In this document: positions 26,101-34,600 of the stretch, piece after piece
Layout: each line of letters opens with the position of its first letter
How positions within the stretch are numbered: the first letter of the stretch is position 1
Origin: Nectonema munidae
Taxonomy: Eukaryota > Nematomorpha > Nectonematoida > Nectonematidae
Assembly (NCBI GenBank): GCA_030549495.1
Contig: JAUIRK010000921.1
Span: forward strand, 974,501 to 1,038,500
Direction: 5' to 3'
Length of the DNA stretch: 64,000 nt
Translations under genes and position numbers: made by a program
Notes under the pieces: generated by a model
What the model was told of the DNA's origin: nothing
Seen by the model: the letters and a program-made list of their open reading frames with translations, nothing else
Database searches by the model: none

Positions 26101-27032
26101 TTGATGGGCCTCTTCGTAGTAAGTACTCTTTCTGTTAACCGGTTAATTCATTAACAAATATTTTTAACCGATCCATTAACGAGTTAATTTTAGCGAAATT
26201 ATGAGTGCATAGATTTACATAAGATACAAAACAGTTCGTCCAAAGAAAAAAGAAAAATCGAACGCAATTTTATTACAATAAAATACAAGTACTAGAACAT
26301 GAAAATAATGGTTTGGCAGTGCCGTTTTAAAACAGACACAATATAATTGCCTAAGACATTGCATTGCATTAGTTTAAAAGTTTATTATATGATTTGCTAA
26401 AGGTTTTAGAGAGCTGAATTAAACTTCAGTAACGATTCTTATATGAATCCCGTCTCCTTTTTAGAGTTTTGTTAGTAGAAGGCAGTTTCTGAATTTGAAA
26501 GTGAATGTTGTTATAAATAATTTAACTACTACTTTGAATATAAGTAAATATCCAGGGTTGTCGAGTTCTGAAGGAAAATAACCAACTTTGACTCCAACTC
26601 CTATCCCGTTAAAATCTCTGACTCAACCGACTTCAAGTCAGCAATCTTGTTCGCTGCTCAATTTATAATTATAGTTTAGACTATAAGAGTAATGGATGTT
26701 TATGTAATTAGCGACAAAATTGACGTCTGTTGAGTATTCAGTGTAATTTTCACCGATTACCATCACTAGTACTTTTATTATTGTTCCAAAAAAAAAGGAA
26801 CAGCCTGTTTTAACATTGTATATTTGATCTATTCCTACATTTGCTGAAATAGAAACATCAATACCTTCGAGCTGGAGGTGCGTTATGCTTTCAAGATGCC
26901 ACTGTTTGGAGTCAGTTTTTTTGCACGATCAACGAATACTCAAAGTGCAAGAAAGATCCCAGCAAACTTGTGCTTCACTCACCAGCATCACCATCAAGAC
27001 ACAGCATTTTTATAAGTGATAACATCATTTGA
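1926..27032 (+). CDS. DNASE2: deoxyribonuclease II (acid DNase), seven exons, complete
   Basis: Exons 1926-2107, 3072-3255, 8958-9039, 12785-12946, 17705-17908, 22945-23234 and 26853-27032 join in phase into 427 codons plus a stop, with GT..AG at every intron. The product is a secreted or lysosomal endonuclease that cuts DNA at acid pH without metal, digesting DNA from engulfed or dying cells. Seen: a hydrophobic signal segment (about residues 17-30), VDWFIVYK, the first HxK motif GHTKG (His147), FWILHSLPSYPP (His164), PYC-type cysteines, the second HxK motif DHSKW (His340), VCIGDLNRE, and the C-terminal RAGGALC. Several N-x-S/T sites (NET, NHT, NSS, NFT, NIS) fit a glycosylated protein. It is longer than human DNase II (360 residues) through an extended N-terminus and an insert before HSKW. 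The ATG at 1926 is the only start placing a signal peptide before VDW. No stop or frameshift was found. Confidence 0.96.
2793..3024. mobile_element. MITE with AATGTTTTACTTTACG inverted ends
   Basis: A 232-bp stretch in DNase II intron 1 begins AATGTTTTACTTTACG. It ends with the inverse CGTAAAGTAAAACATT, with weaker matching for a further 20 bases inward. There is no coding sequence. A related, less perfect pair of ends occurs at 28897-29215. The superfamily is undetermined and no clear target duplication was seen. Confidence 0.7.
3072..3255 (+). CDS. DNASE2: DNase II exon 2
   Basis: Acceptor TTGAATTCAG|GTTTATC and donor CACTCG|GTATC. It encodes FIVYKFPYIKDETSGFEYAY and then VWRAGKQKIND, aligning with the (W)F(V/I)VYK...YKYLD...W..G..LI block of the family. 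It ends in phase 0 at residue 122. Confidence 0.95.
3901..5921 (+). mobile_element. Tigger/pogo-type DNA transposon in intron 2
   Basis: The left end CAGTCAAACCTTCC (after TA) and the right end GGTTTGACCGGG (before TA) are inverted, with similarity continuing through CGATCACC...TATAGCGACC on the left and GGTGGCC-like sequence on the right. TA target sites and these ends are typical of Tigger. The body carries a broken transposase in the same orientation. The 2.0-kb length is close to full size for the family. Confidence 0.85.
4349..5647 (+). pseudogene. broken Tigger transposase
   Basis: 4349-4660 encodes the N-terminal DNA-binding part (LSLEKKLGVVRM...RKTQILNILRRKQERIEG, like a CENP-B helix-turn-helix). 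4760-5065 encodes the second DNA-binding part and the start of the DDE domain (VDDWKQRLPELC, then DFFNMDETG with the first catalytic Asp). Downstream, in shifting frames, come pieces matching the LLDNAP block and the PMDQG block, ending in a FFKK-like tail near 5647. At least three frame changes and several stops separate the pieces, so it is not functional. The first piece looked at first like a host exon; its position between the terminal repeats argues against that. Confidence 0.8.
5922..8957. other. rest of DNase II intron 2, no gene
   Basis: AT-rich intron without supported coding sequence. At about 7655-7710 a segment with GGTCGAATCTCGCC and an upstream GAGCTAGATGCGTG resembles a tRNA-derived SINE head, but no second copy was seen. 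Around 8225-8250 there is a short CA-rich stretch. The ORFs here are short and lack recognisable motifs. Confidence 0.4.
8958..9039 (+). CDS. DNASE2: DNase II exon 3 (first HxK motif)
   Basis: Acceptor CTATTTTAG|GATTTC and donor ACGAAAG|GTAAAA. It encodes DFMYILYNNEFYVNKKK and then HSHTHAGHTK, where the final H-T-K is the first catalytic HxK motif. The following Gly codon is split with exon 4. It is His-rich (HSHTHAGH), unlike human DNase II. Confidence 0.95.
9132..10380 (-). mobile_element. Tc1-like transposon, broken
   Basis: On the minus strand, about 10375-10200 encodes a Tc1-type paired helix-turn-helix (ELRTKVVLLSINKSQ, FNISRSNISKIL, GTVANKPKSGR). About 9965-9790 encodes the start of the catalytic domain (FSDETKIELDSN, QYARRLKAKGMR). 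Frames shift and stops interrupt it. The left end at 9132 reads TA then CAGTAGAGTGCAAATG, a Tc1-like terminus. A related phrase, GTGCAAAAGTTTTCGCTC, recurs inside at about 9327. The matching right end was not found. Confidence 0.75.
10478..10590. repeat. degenerate 21-22-bp tandem repeat
   Basis: About five units of the form GAACTTAAATTGAAAATGGAC follow one another with many substitutions. The length and motif resemble the 21-bp GAATTC repeat at 18.9-19.2 kb. Confidence 0.55.
11375..12030 (-). mobile_element. LINE reverse-transcriptase fragment
   Basis: Minus-strand reading from about 12030 gives PLAWKTKIKSYRPISITS, then GKLIEGLVNDVLIKHLL, LISPVQFGF, FLDISTAFTAVPLTSLYHIL (catalytic motif A) and AEVPQSSMLAPTIFI (the VPQGSxLGP motif). 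These are consecutive blocks of a non-LTR reverse transcriptase. The YADD block that should follow is not recognisable. At least one frame change lies near 11790. It is truncated at both ends and sits inside DNase II intron 3. Jockey or CR1 type is likely but not certain. Confidence 0.8.
12785..12946 (+). CDS. DNASE2: DNase II exon 4
   Basis: Acceptor CTATTTAG|GCTTTT and donor AATATTA|GTAAG. It encodes FLAFNNETGFWILHSLPSYP, then GGHFNGQIFFCVSF, equivalent to human [20 protein letters not shown] and YGQTLLCVSF. It contains the conserved His after FW (His164) and one N-glycosylation site (NET). Confidence 0.96.
13494..14112 (-). mobile_element. piggyBac transposase C-terminal fragment with doubled terminus
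   Basis: Minus strand 14112-13767 encodes RRPLDIFFNLLDILCLNCY and RRKFLLSLGEAL, the conserved C-terminal block of piggyBac transposases. A Cys-rich tail follows in a second frame (CSKRCVCD, CGSCSSQVCFEC). Downstream lie two similar direct copies of an element end: TTAACCCTAGAACGGCTAAA at 13494, and a related one with TTAGAACGGCTGATTAGG at 13675. The left boundary reads TTAA, the piggyBac target. The N-terminal three quarters are missing or scrambled in the block to the right. Confidence 0.8.
14113..15510. other. GC- and homopolymer-rich anomalous block
   Basis: Composition changes abruptly at 14113: runs of C and G (for example CCCCCCCC after 14126, eight or more G near 14990 and 15230, and a C run at 15483-15499) are scattered through otherwise weak sequence. 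The open frames on both strands are low-complexity and match nothing I recognise, apart from a faint piggyBac-like DNYMARGPTP on the minus strand. Low-quality consensus with inflated homopolymers is the simplest reading. Confidence 0.6.
15511..17591. other. rest of DNase II intron 4, very AT-rich
   Basis: Long A and T runs and no supported ORF or repeat boundary. 17100-17250 is purine-rich (GAGAGAAAAG type). Confidence 0.45.
17592..17656. repeat. 21-base C run with G-rich flank
   Basis: GGGGGAGGGGGCGAAGGAC, then 21 C (17620-17640), then GGATGTGCGCCCCTG. The right flank resembles a non-autonomous transposon end ending CGCCCCTG. It lies about 50 bp before the acceptor of DNase II exon 5. Confidence 0.5.
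17705..17908 (+). CDS. DNASE2: DNase II exon 5
   Basis: Acceptor GTTTTTCAAG|GCCAAA and donor AATTCAG|GTAGGC. It encodes QILFYTYPEIFEQSVPPEF, then HTAPEQAPWKVDAELQS and IKGIAKFKKFNS, aligning with human LTYTYPWVYNY, SQEPWNSSITLTS and FQSFAKFSKFG. It contains one NHT glycosylation site. Confidence 0.96.
17919..18038 (-). mobile_element. tRNA-derived SINE, family A copy 2
   Basis: The minus strand carries a box B-like TGCGTTCAATTCCCC and the same body as copy 1 (TCTTGGATGCGATACGAAAA, CTAAAAA). Only 10 bases separate the exon 5 end from the SINE tail, so it sits against the 5' splice site of intron 5. Confidence 0.6.
18940..19560. repeat. fold-back repeat with 21-bp minisatellite arms
   Basis: 18942-19175 holds about eleven copies of a 21-bp unit, TTTTTCACATTGAATTCGTCC. 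About 19176-19295 and 19378-19490 are inverted copies of one AT-rich sequence sharing TTTTTAGTATTGAAATTTTT, TTTAATAAATTTAGT and other blocks. At 19497-19556 the 21-bp unit reappears inverted, in about three copies. The centre (about 19300-19370) is unique. The ORF with EFNVKKD repeats is a by-product of the tandem array. Confidence 0.8.
19620..21360 (+). mobile_element. piggyBac-like transposon, broken transposase
   Basis: The order of domains is intact, spread over several frames. An acidic N-terminus occupies 19819-20154 (many D/E/S). At 20360-20480, ISLNRMKFFLRCLRFDN is the region before the first catalytic Asp. Then come YTVDEQLLPYKLPGKSYLPR and KKYGLKFFWLCEVKT (20480-20620), TTDKFFISHNL and IGTLRCNRKEVPKIL (20710-20825), TKGGVD (about 21000, third Asp region) and VRCPMVMLYNIIDVACFNSF (21060-21130). 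All three catalytic regions are recognisable. At least four frame changes and an internal stop make it non-functional. TTAA-flanked ends were not located. It lies in DNase II intron 5. Confidence 0.85.
22474..22610. mobile_element. TTAA-flanked MITE, piggyBac type (copy 1)
   Basis: 137 bp bounded by TTAA on both sides. The left end is CCCGTTATCGACCAGA and the right end is ATGGTCGATAACTGG. The interior contains ACGATATCTAATGTAAAGCA. It is the reverse of the copy at 45345-45480 and related to 38829-38941. TTAA sites plus CCC..GGG-like ends point to mobilisation by a piggyBac transposase. Confidence 0.8.
22945..23234 (+). CDS. DNASE2: DNase II exon 6 (second HxK motif)
   Basis: Acceptor ACCTTTTAG|ACTTGT and donor AGGGAA|GTAGGC. 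It encodes DLYFDWIAPLLNSSLL, ESWQHTKIVPSYC, IDHSKWSISSS and HWVCIGDLNRE. DHSKW holds the second catalytic HxK. The stretch between PSYC and DHSKW, and the serine-rich run after HSKW, are longer than in human DNase II. Reading through the donor gives unrelated residues, which supports splicing here. Confidence 0.96.
23510..23950 (-). mobile_element. piggyBac fragment, internally deleted
   Basis: The minus strand encodes DLREEIEENLVAPDSTKYSW (N-terminal region), followed almost at once by GEGIVKRLVEKSKVPPGCG and LYMDRFHFP (equivalent to the catalytic D-x-F-F-T-S region), then MSNRRFLPIIFRP in the same broken frame. The first-Asp region that should lie between is absent, so the copy has an internal deletion as well as several stops. 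It lies in DNase II intron 6. Confidence 0.6.
23960..25470. other. spacer between opposed piggyBac pieces
   Basis: AT-rich sequence without supported ORFs. Similar phrases recur (for example ATTATAGAATGCTCTTATTG near 24190, and related AT-rich text near 24060 and 24890), suggesting diverged repeats. No boundary could be set. Confidence 0.35.
25480..25970 (+). mobile_element. piggyBac N-terminal fragment
   Basis: A 105-codon frame from about 25517 encodes a serine- and acid-rich leader, then NDIEAPDGTKYHFDAP, GRPRSINLRNISDTPPGPK and NPFSIWNLFFPTENF, followed after a stop by DKLLGYISVLYMLGIEGVQ. These match the piggyBac pattern DGTxW...GPxxxA....FxxFF and the later L..FI.ILxxMG block. The transposase domain after that is missing. 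Lack of an in-frame ATG for this stretch and the stop after ENF mark it as a relic. It is oriented head to head with 23510-23950. Confidence 0.7.
26853..27032 (+). CDS. DNASE2: DNase II exon 7 (C-terminus and stop)
   Basis: Acceptor TGCTGAAATAG|AAACATC. It encodes KHQYLRAGGALCFQDATVW, then SQFFCTINEYSKCKKDPSKL, and ends with DNII and TGA at 27030-27032. RAGGALC corresponds to RGGGTLC of human DNase II, and the Trp and Cys that follow are also matched. The tail after KCKKD is longer than the human one. Confidence 0.92.
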   Translation, partial: KHQYLRAGGALCFQDATVWSQFFCTINEYSKCKKDPSKLVLHSPASPSRHSIFISDNII

Positions 27033-27275
27033 AGCTACGCTGCTTTGCCCGTAGTCGAGATAGATGAGTATAATGCAAGAAACTCAATTATTTTGTCAAT
27101 GCTTTAGAACATTTTAATACTACACGTGTGCTTTTATTTACTTTTATGCATCAAAAATATTATTTTATCCACTATTTCGAGTTAGTTGAATTTATTTATT
27201 TTGCTTTTAGAAATGTTGCAAATCCTTTGACATTTTAATGCCGTATTTTTATTTTCGCAAACAATTCTTTAGATA

Positions 27276-27359
27276 AATAAAATGAATTGAACAAAAATTT
27301 TATAATACATATACTATTCTTTTTCATTCTTAATCTTATAAATTTATGTAAACAATAAA
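27276..27359 (+). promoter_or_regulatory. candidate polyadenylation signals for DNase II
   Basis: AATAAA at 27276-27281 and again at 27354-27359, about 245 and 320 bases after the stop codon. Either could end the transcript; which one is used cannot be told from sequence. Confidence 0.4.
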
Positions 27360-28571
27360 GAAGGAAATTATGCCTTCATTTCGTCTCAGTTTTGAAATTT
27401 TTTGATTTTATCCTTTCTTGCCTTATTTGAATCCATTTTTATTTTAGAAATGCTACAAGTAATTTAAAATTTTTATTCCTCATTTCCCCCCAAATATTAT
27501 TTTTAGACAGATTACCATTGTATAATATTATACAAAATAATTGCATTGTTGTTCCTTCTCTTAGAAAATGCTGTAACATAGATTGAGTTGAATCTATGTT
27601 ATATTTTTTAACACATGACAGATGACCACCTCCTCTTGTTAGGTCAGACAAATTTTGATTAAATTCATGCTCGCTTCCTAAATAATTTGCATAAAATTTC
27701 TAAATCCCCCAAAATTAAGATTTCTATCTTGATAACTTCAAATATAAACATAAAAGTCTTTTGAAAATTAATAAGTAAGAGAATTTTCTATTTTCTTCGA
27801 CTCTAAGCGACACGTTTCAAGTAGGGTATTATTTAGTTATGAAAAGCTTCAAAATAATGAATTGATGATATAGCCTATAGAATCCCTTTTATTTATTCTT
27901 TTAATTGAAAATAAATAAATATCCTAACATTTAAAATTTTGAGATTTACGAAATTATTTTAGAAACCATTTGTAGATTTATATATTAAATGTTAACCAGT
28001 AAATTGCACCTCAATAAATCCATTTTCAAAATGAAATGCTTATTTTTGAAAATTAGATTTGTTTTAAACAAATAGACATAAAAAAGTTAAGTTTTTATGA
28101 AACTAAAAGAAACGTGAAATTTACTATGAGAAATTATTGCAAAATTGAAAGTATAAAACTGTAAGTATGATAAATGAATCAGAATTGTATGAAAAAAACG
28201 TGCTCAGCAGATACCAAGATAAAACTATTTCCTCAATAAATTTTGCGTCTCCCCTCCCTACTCATTCTGTTTATTTTTCAAAAAGGTGTTTCATTTTGCC
28301 AAAAGCAAGAATTATTTATTTAAGCGTAATAATAAATATTTCATTTATCAAACAACTTCCATGTTCTCTTCCAGCTCAAACCTCAAGTGAATAAAACAGT
28401 CAGTGCCTTAAAATCAAATCTCATAAAAATTGGCTCTTTGAAGGAGGATGCAAACAAAGAAGAGAGAAAGAAAGATTGATGAAATGTGGTTCAATCCTAA
28501 AAAATACGAAAAGGTTTTGAGTAGCAAGGCTTCAATGATAAGAATAAGATAAGAATATGTGCTCGTCCTAC
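27360..28571. other. tail-to-tail interval between DNase II and SLU7
   Basis: AT-rich with no convincing exon. The missing C-terminal end of SLU7 would be expected here on the minus strand. I found no lysine-rich or RPYNS-like coding segment. A weak FELEENME reading near 28340-28385 on the minus strand lacks good splice sites. Confidence 0.4.
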
Positions 28572-28691
28572 CCGCTCTTCATCAAAGTCAACATCTTTTC
28601 CTTTTGAGCCAATGCAATATGACGCTTTGATGAATGACCTGCAGCATTTGTAGCCCCATTTTCCATCTTTCCAATAGGAACCCCATATTGA
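28572..28691 (-). CDS. SLU7: SLU7 exon 9
   Basis: Acceptor AATTTTACAG|TCAATA and donor GAAGAGCGG|GTAGG (minus strand). It encodes [20 protein letters not shown], then [15 protein letters not shown], very close to human [20 protein letters not shown]. It is separated from exon 8 by a 5.7-kb intron holding a full hAT element and a tRNA gene. Confidence 0.94.
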
Positions 28692-31600
28692 CTGTAAAAT
28701 TAAAATTGTAAATTTATATTATTCACTTTATTGATCTTAGAGGTTACAATGGGAAATGAAGTCCAGTACGACTGAATCAATGTCAAACGCCTCCACCGAT
28801 AAGCTAACTGCCGCCGTATATACTAGTTGAATTCATATATAATATAAAAATGGCATAAAGATATATACTTTTCAGAATTTACCTTAGTATTTTCTAAGTA
28901 TTTACTTTACGATTTCGTCAATCAAAAATGTTCTTTCTAGCAATTATTGGCTATTATGATGCGAATATCAAACAAAAGTTATTAACAGATAAAAAGATTG
29001 CATGATCAATTCTTTGAATGTGACGTATGTGTACGTAGAGGACATTTTGTTCAGCATAAATTGCAAGCTAACATTCATGCCTATATTGTAAATATGATTT
29101 AAAAATACAACTAAAGACAGCTATATAGGCACTATTCATGCAAATCGATCGGACACGTGTTACTCATGGTTGCTGAAGAGTTAGTTAACTTGATACGAGC
29201 GTAAAAATTTTCATTTTCTTTAATTATTCATTATATCGATTGCCTAAACGGTTTCTCTTCTGAAATGAATGCGATTACTGTTGCTATTCTAACTGATGAC
29301 GCAATTTTATCTGAAAAGTGGAATTTCTGTTCTTTGTCGAAGGCGTTAAGTCGAGATTTTAAAATCGTTTGCTTCCCGCAAATATTTGTTATTATTGATC
29401 TGTAGATTGGGCAAATTTTTGTAGAGAGATCGCTATCATTTGGGTGCGAAAAAATTGTCTAACTCTTGGAGGTTTTGATGAACATTTTGAACAAATTATG
29501 GAAAATACGATATAATCCATACAATATACACAGAAAATACCACAGGGGTACTCTCACTAGTAGCTCACTGGGTGTTTGGGGTGATTGAAAGAATTGGTAT
29601 GAAATGCTTTTTAGTTCAATTTGAAGATAGGAATGAAACAACTCTTTCACAAATTATAGGAAGACACATTCTACATGGATCCATTATGCCCAGGGCCGAA
29701 TTAACATATAGGCTAAAAAAAGCTATAGCTTAGGGCCTCACTTTTTGAGGGGCCTCATATTTAAACATATTCCGAAATTTTATTACATTATACAAAAATC
29801 GACTATAAATATGCATTTTTATATTTTTTGTTTAAAACAAACTATATGATTTTTTGCTTCTGAATGCAAATATTTCATTTCAAATGTATGACGTCAATGA
29901 TATTTAATCACTAAAAATTTAATATTGTTTTTTTGCCTTATAAACTATTAAACAAATTGAGTAATAAAATGTCATTTTTAGTTTTTGGTGATCTAGATTT
30001 TTAGTTTATTTTAATTCTTTTAAACTTTAATTTGGTAACTCTATTATTTTTTTTATAGTAATAACTATCTTAAGGATTATAGACATAAGTATCTCTTTTT
30101 ATTATCACATATCGTTCAGTTTTTTCTAGTTTAAAATTTATTGTAATAATAATTTTTTTAATTTTTTACTTTTTATGTTAAATGTATTGCCATAATTGAT
30201 TTGCAAGTTGTATCATTTTTAGGTTCTGGCTTTTATAAAATATATGTCGTCTCAACAAATTCTTATAAAATATATTTGTAAAGAACTTTTTTTTTTGACT
30301 TTTTCATTTGGTTGATTTTTTTAAACTCAATTCGTTAAAAACTATTTAAAAATGAATAAAAATTTTCTTTAAAACAATACATTTATATTTTAACAGGTAA
30401 ATAAATATTCTGAATCTTTAGAAAAAATTGCTCTTAAATAAATGTTTTCAAGCCAGGCATAGAAGCCATTATGAAAAGAGTTTTTGAAAGTGGATTTCAA
30501 AAAAGAAAACGAAAACAAATTTTGGAGAAACAAGAAAAAACACTTCCAAAACTCGATAAATATTTATTCTCAAATGCAGATGTTTCAGAAACTGATGTAA
30601 AAAATGGAAAGCAAAACCCAGAAAATATACCTGTGGATTTCGTCAACAAAAGAACTGAAGAATCTGTTGATTGTTATGTTGAAAACAACTGGTTCTAGAA
30701 CTGAAGAAAATAAAAGCCCTGCTGATTCGGCCGATTTTTCTAATCGAAATATCGTCTCTAGGGCTAATGATTTTGGTCAATATAGTTTGTTCAGTGAAAC
30801 AGATTTGGATTATTGGATAGCAAAAGGGCCTTCAGAGTGCCAGCATTGGGGGATAGTTCATTTGAAAACTCCAAAAGGGAATTTAAAAATCAAACTAGAT
30901 ACTGTTCAAGAAGCATATTTCATTCCCTAAAAGTTAATGGAGAAAAATATGATCGTGAGTGGCATGTATACTCTCTAACAACCGGTTCCGTATATTGCTT
31001 TGTTTGTAGTCTTTTCAAGCATTCTACATCATCGCTATCATCTCCTGGAGGTTTTATTGACTGGCGAAATATTGGTTTAATCAAAACTCACGAAAATTCT
31101 GATACCCATAGATCATCTCTACTCATAACTTATCGAGAAAAAAAGGTTCTACAATCGAATCAAAATTAAGCAAAAATATAAGAGAAGAGCAGAAATATTG
31201 GAAGGAAGTACTTGAGCGCATAATTGCTGTAATATGTACGTTAGCAGAGCGCGGATTAGCTTTTAGAGGAAGTAATGAAACTTTTGCGTCATCGAATAAT
31301 GGTAATTATCTTGGTATTTTAGAATTAATAGCTAAGTTCGACCCGTTTCTTGCTAGTCACGTAACCAAATACAAGAGCAAAGGAAAGGGCACTGCTTCAT
31401 ATTTGTCTAAAACAATATGTAATGAAATACTTATTCAAATGGCTTATAAGGTAAGAGAGTTTATTTTAGATGAATTGAAAAAAAGCTACACTATTTTAGT
31501 CTTTCAGTTGATTCTACACCAGATTTGTCTCACACAGATCAATTAACCATAATAGTTAGATTATGTGTCCCCGGTTAATGGTTTACCAGTTGAAAGATTT

Positions 31601-34600
31601 TTAACTTTTCTGAAATTATATAATCACAGAGGTGAAAGCCTGGCAGATATCGTAGTAAAATTTTTTACTGAGGAATGTAAGATTGATTTTCAAAAATGCA
31701 GAGGACAAACGTATGAAAATGCAGCAAACATGTCATGTAGTATGCTGTATATATTCCTTGTGCTGGCCTTTCTTTGAATCCTGTAGATTTCTCTGCTGTA
31801 GATTGCTGTTTAGATGCGGTGAGTTTTTTCAACATCGTACAAGAATTATACGTTTTTTTCATCATCTACAAAGAGATGGAATGTTATGCAAAATTTTCTG
31901 AAAACAAAATCCAATGTTCTGAAAGTTCTCTCTGACACTAGATGGTCTGCGCATGTAAAGTCGGTATCCGCCATAGATGAACATTATCATTCACTCATTG
32001 AGACCCTCAATTATTTCTATGACAATGATAATGAGAATGGAGACACAAGAATTCGTGCTCGTTCTCTTCTTGCAAAAATGGAAGAATTAGAGTTTGTTTT
32101 TAATTTTATGCTTATGGAATTGTTTACTGAGAGAGTTTCATAAAGTGAGTAATACACTTCAAGATCCACACATCACCCTCTCCACATGCAAGAACTTATA
32201 TTAATCACTTGCAGAGTTTGTGAAGAGTACACGTGAAGAATTTAACAAATTTGAAGAAGAAGAAGCAAAGTCCAAACTGTCTGACGTTGATTATAAGCTG
32301 ACACAAAAAGAAAAAGGTTAAGAAAAAGAATGCCAAATGATGGAAATGCTTCCGATGCAGATGACGAACTGCTTCCAAGAGAAAAATCCAGAGTGAAATC
32401 TTTCATTCCAATTCTCGATGCTCTTTCAACATATTTGACAAAAAGGGCTGAAATTATTAATGATATTGCTAACAAATTTTCCTTCCTTATCGCCTTCCAA
32501 AATTCAGATGAACAACTGTATAACGACGTAAAAAATATTGTTGAAGAATGATATGAATTTTTTGAGCGAGTTGAAGCATTTATGTACAGAAAAATTATCC
32601 AAATCAAAAAAATTTCACTTCAACAAAAATTCAACAAGTTTTTCCAAATTTAGAAGGCATTTTGCGAATTTTCTTATGCTTGATGATCACTAATTGTTTT
32701 GGAAAAAGATCTTTTTCACAAATGAAAAGAATAAAAAGTGAGCTTGGAACAAATATGTCCCAAGATAGATTTTCAGCTTTAAGTTTATTGTGTATAGAAA
32801 GTGATTTGTTACGCTTAATATCTTTCAATGAACTAATTGATGCATTTACTGAAAGAAAAACACGTAAAAGAATATTTTAAATCATTAATTTTTTGGTGCT
32901 ACTTTTTGATTTTATCAAGATTTAAATTTTATATAATAAATTCACTGATGTTTTTTAATTTTTTATTGGTAAAAAGGTGCCTCACAAATTTTTCAGCTTA
33001 GGGCCTCAGTGAGTTTTAATCCGGCTCTGGGTCACAGGAACATTTCTAGTCTTAATAATGGGGTTATGACAATCGGATATACACCAACAAAATTTTGAAA
33101 ACCTTTGGATGCGAGCCAAAAGAAAATTTAAGTACCTCCAACGGTTTATTTAAGACATATTTAGACGAGTTCGTTTGGAGAAGTCATTTTTCAATTATTT
33201 TTAATTTCTTTGAAAAACGTATTGCAATCTTAAAGTAAAGTTTTAATTGCCGTCACCAGATTCAAGCCGACTGGCAAAATTCATTCTAAGAAGTGCGGGA
33301 CTATAGAAAAATGTATTTTATTGTTTGACAATATTTTGATCATAAATTTTAACGTGCTTTATTCAAAGTAATATTTCTTTGCTTTTTAATGTTAAAAGAA
33401 AAATTTTTGGCATAAAGATATGTTTTCGTGGTGTAGTGGTTATCACATCTGCCTAACACGCAGAAGGTCCCCAGTTCGATCCTGGGCGAAAACATTTTTA
33501 AATGTCTTTTTTTTGTATTTGGTATAAAATACGCATTGCATGCAAAAGTCGCTTATTTTTAAATAATCTTTGAACCCGATCTTACTATAGTTCTTATTTT
33601 TATATATTATTTGAGTATCAGCCTTTTAACAGCTCATTCAATTCTTGCATCTACTGTTAATTATTAATTAATGATAACTTGGTAAACAGAACGGAAGAAG
33701 CTAAATTTGAAAACATTTGACTTGAACTTGAAATGCATTATATCATTAAAATCATTTTAGTCTGAAATAGAAAAGTTGACTCAAAAACCTAATATACCCC
33801 AGATAAACTTGATTTTCAAAATGAATTTAAATATTTTCAATCAACTGGTCCTCAAACTCAATGACTTTAACTTATATATCAAGCAATTCTTTCAATCTCT
33901 TGGAAGCAGAAAGAGTATTTTTAATAAAAGTATGTTTTGCACTAAAAAAATTCTAATATTAGATCACATGTTAATTATGTAAAAATATAAAAATAACTTA
34001 CCATTCTCACTCGACTTTTATTGAGTTATTGGAGTAAAAGATGGGGTTAATTTTACCGAGTTTTTACAAGCCTTAGTCCAAACCCTCTTCCCCTTGTGCT
34101 AGACCGCGTATCGGGCGTAGTAATTATCCGCGATTAATTGCAAAAAGTGTGCTTCTACTTATATAAACAACTGAAGTGGACATTTTTAAATTCCCCTTTC
34201 TTACTATTTGCTGGAATGGAGGCACACTTTTTACAATTTTTAAAATTCAAGTTTAAAGCTTATAACCCCATGCAGAAAATTTCCCATTTCGACTAGTTGT
34301 CATAATTACGAGATCGAATCCGATGTGGATGGCAGTAATCTTGATCTTAAACAGGAAAGGGAAGTTGGTCAGGTTGTATAATCTTAATAACCATAGACGA
34401 AAAATAGGACTTCGAATATGGAAAACATACCGTGTGATTGTTTGGGAAATGATCTTCTTGATACTTTGACTTCAATGGAAGGCGTTCTTTGCCCTTGATG
34501 AGTTTGCCCGTCTTGGAATACTCGCTATACTCTTCCTAAAATGGGAAAAGGAAGCGAATAAAAAGGGTAAAAAGACATTGATCATTTATAGCATGTGTTT

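Noticed and set aside
28338-28390. C-terminal SLU7 exon (FELEENME)
   Set aside because: Splice sites are poor and the match is only a few acidic residues.
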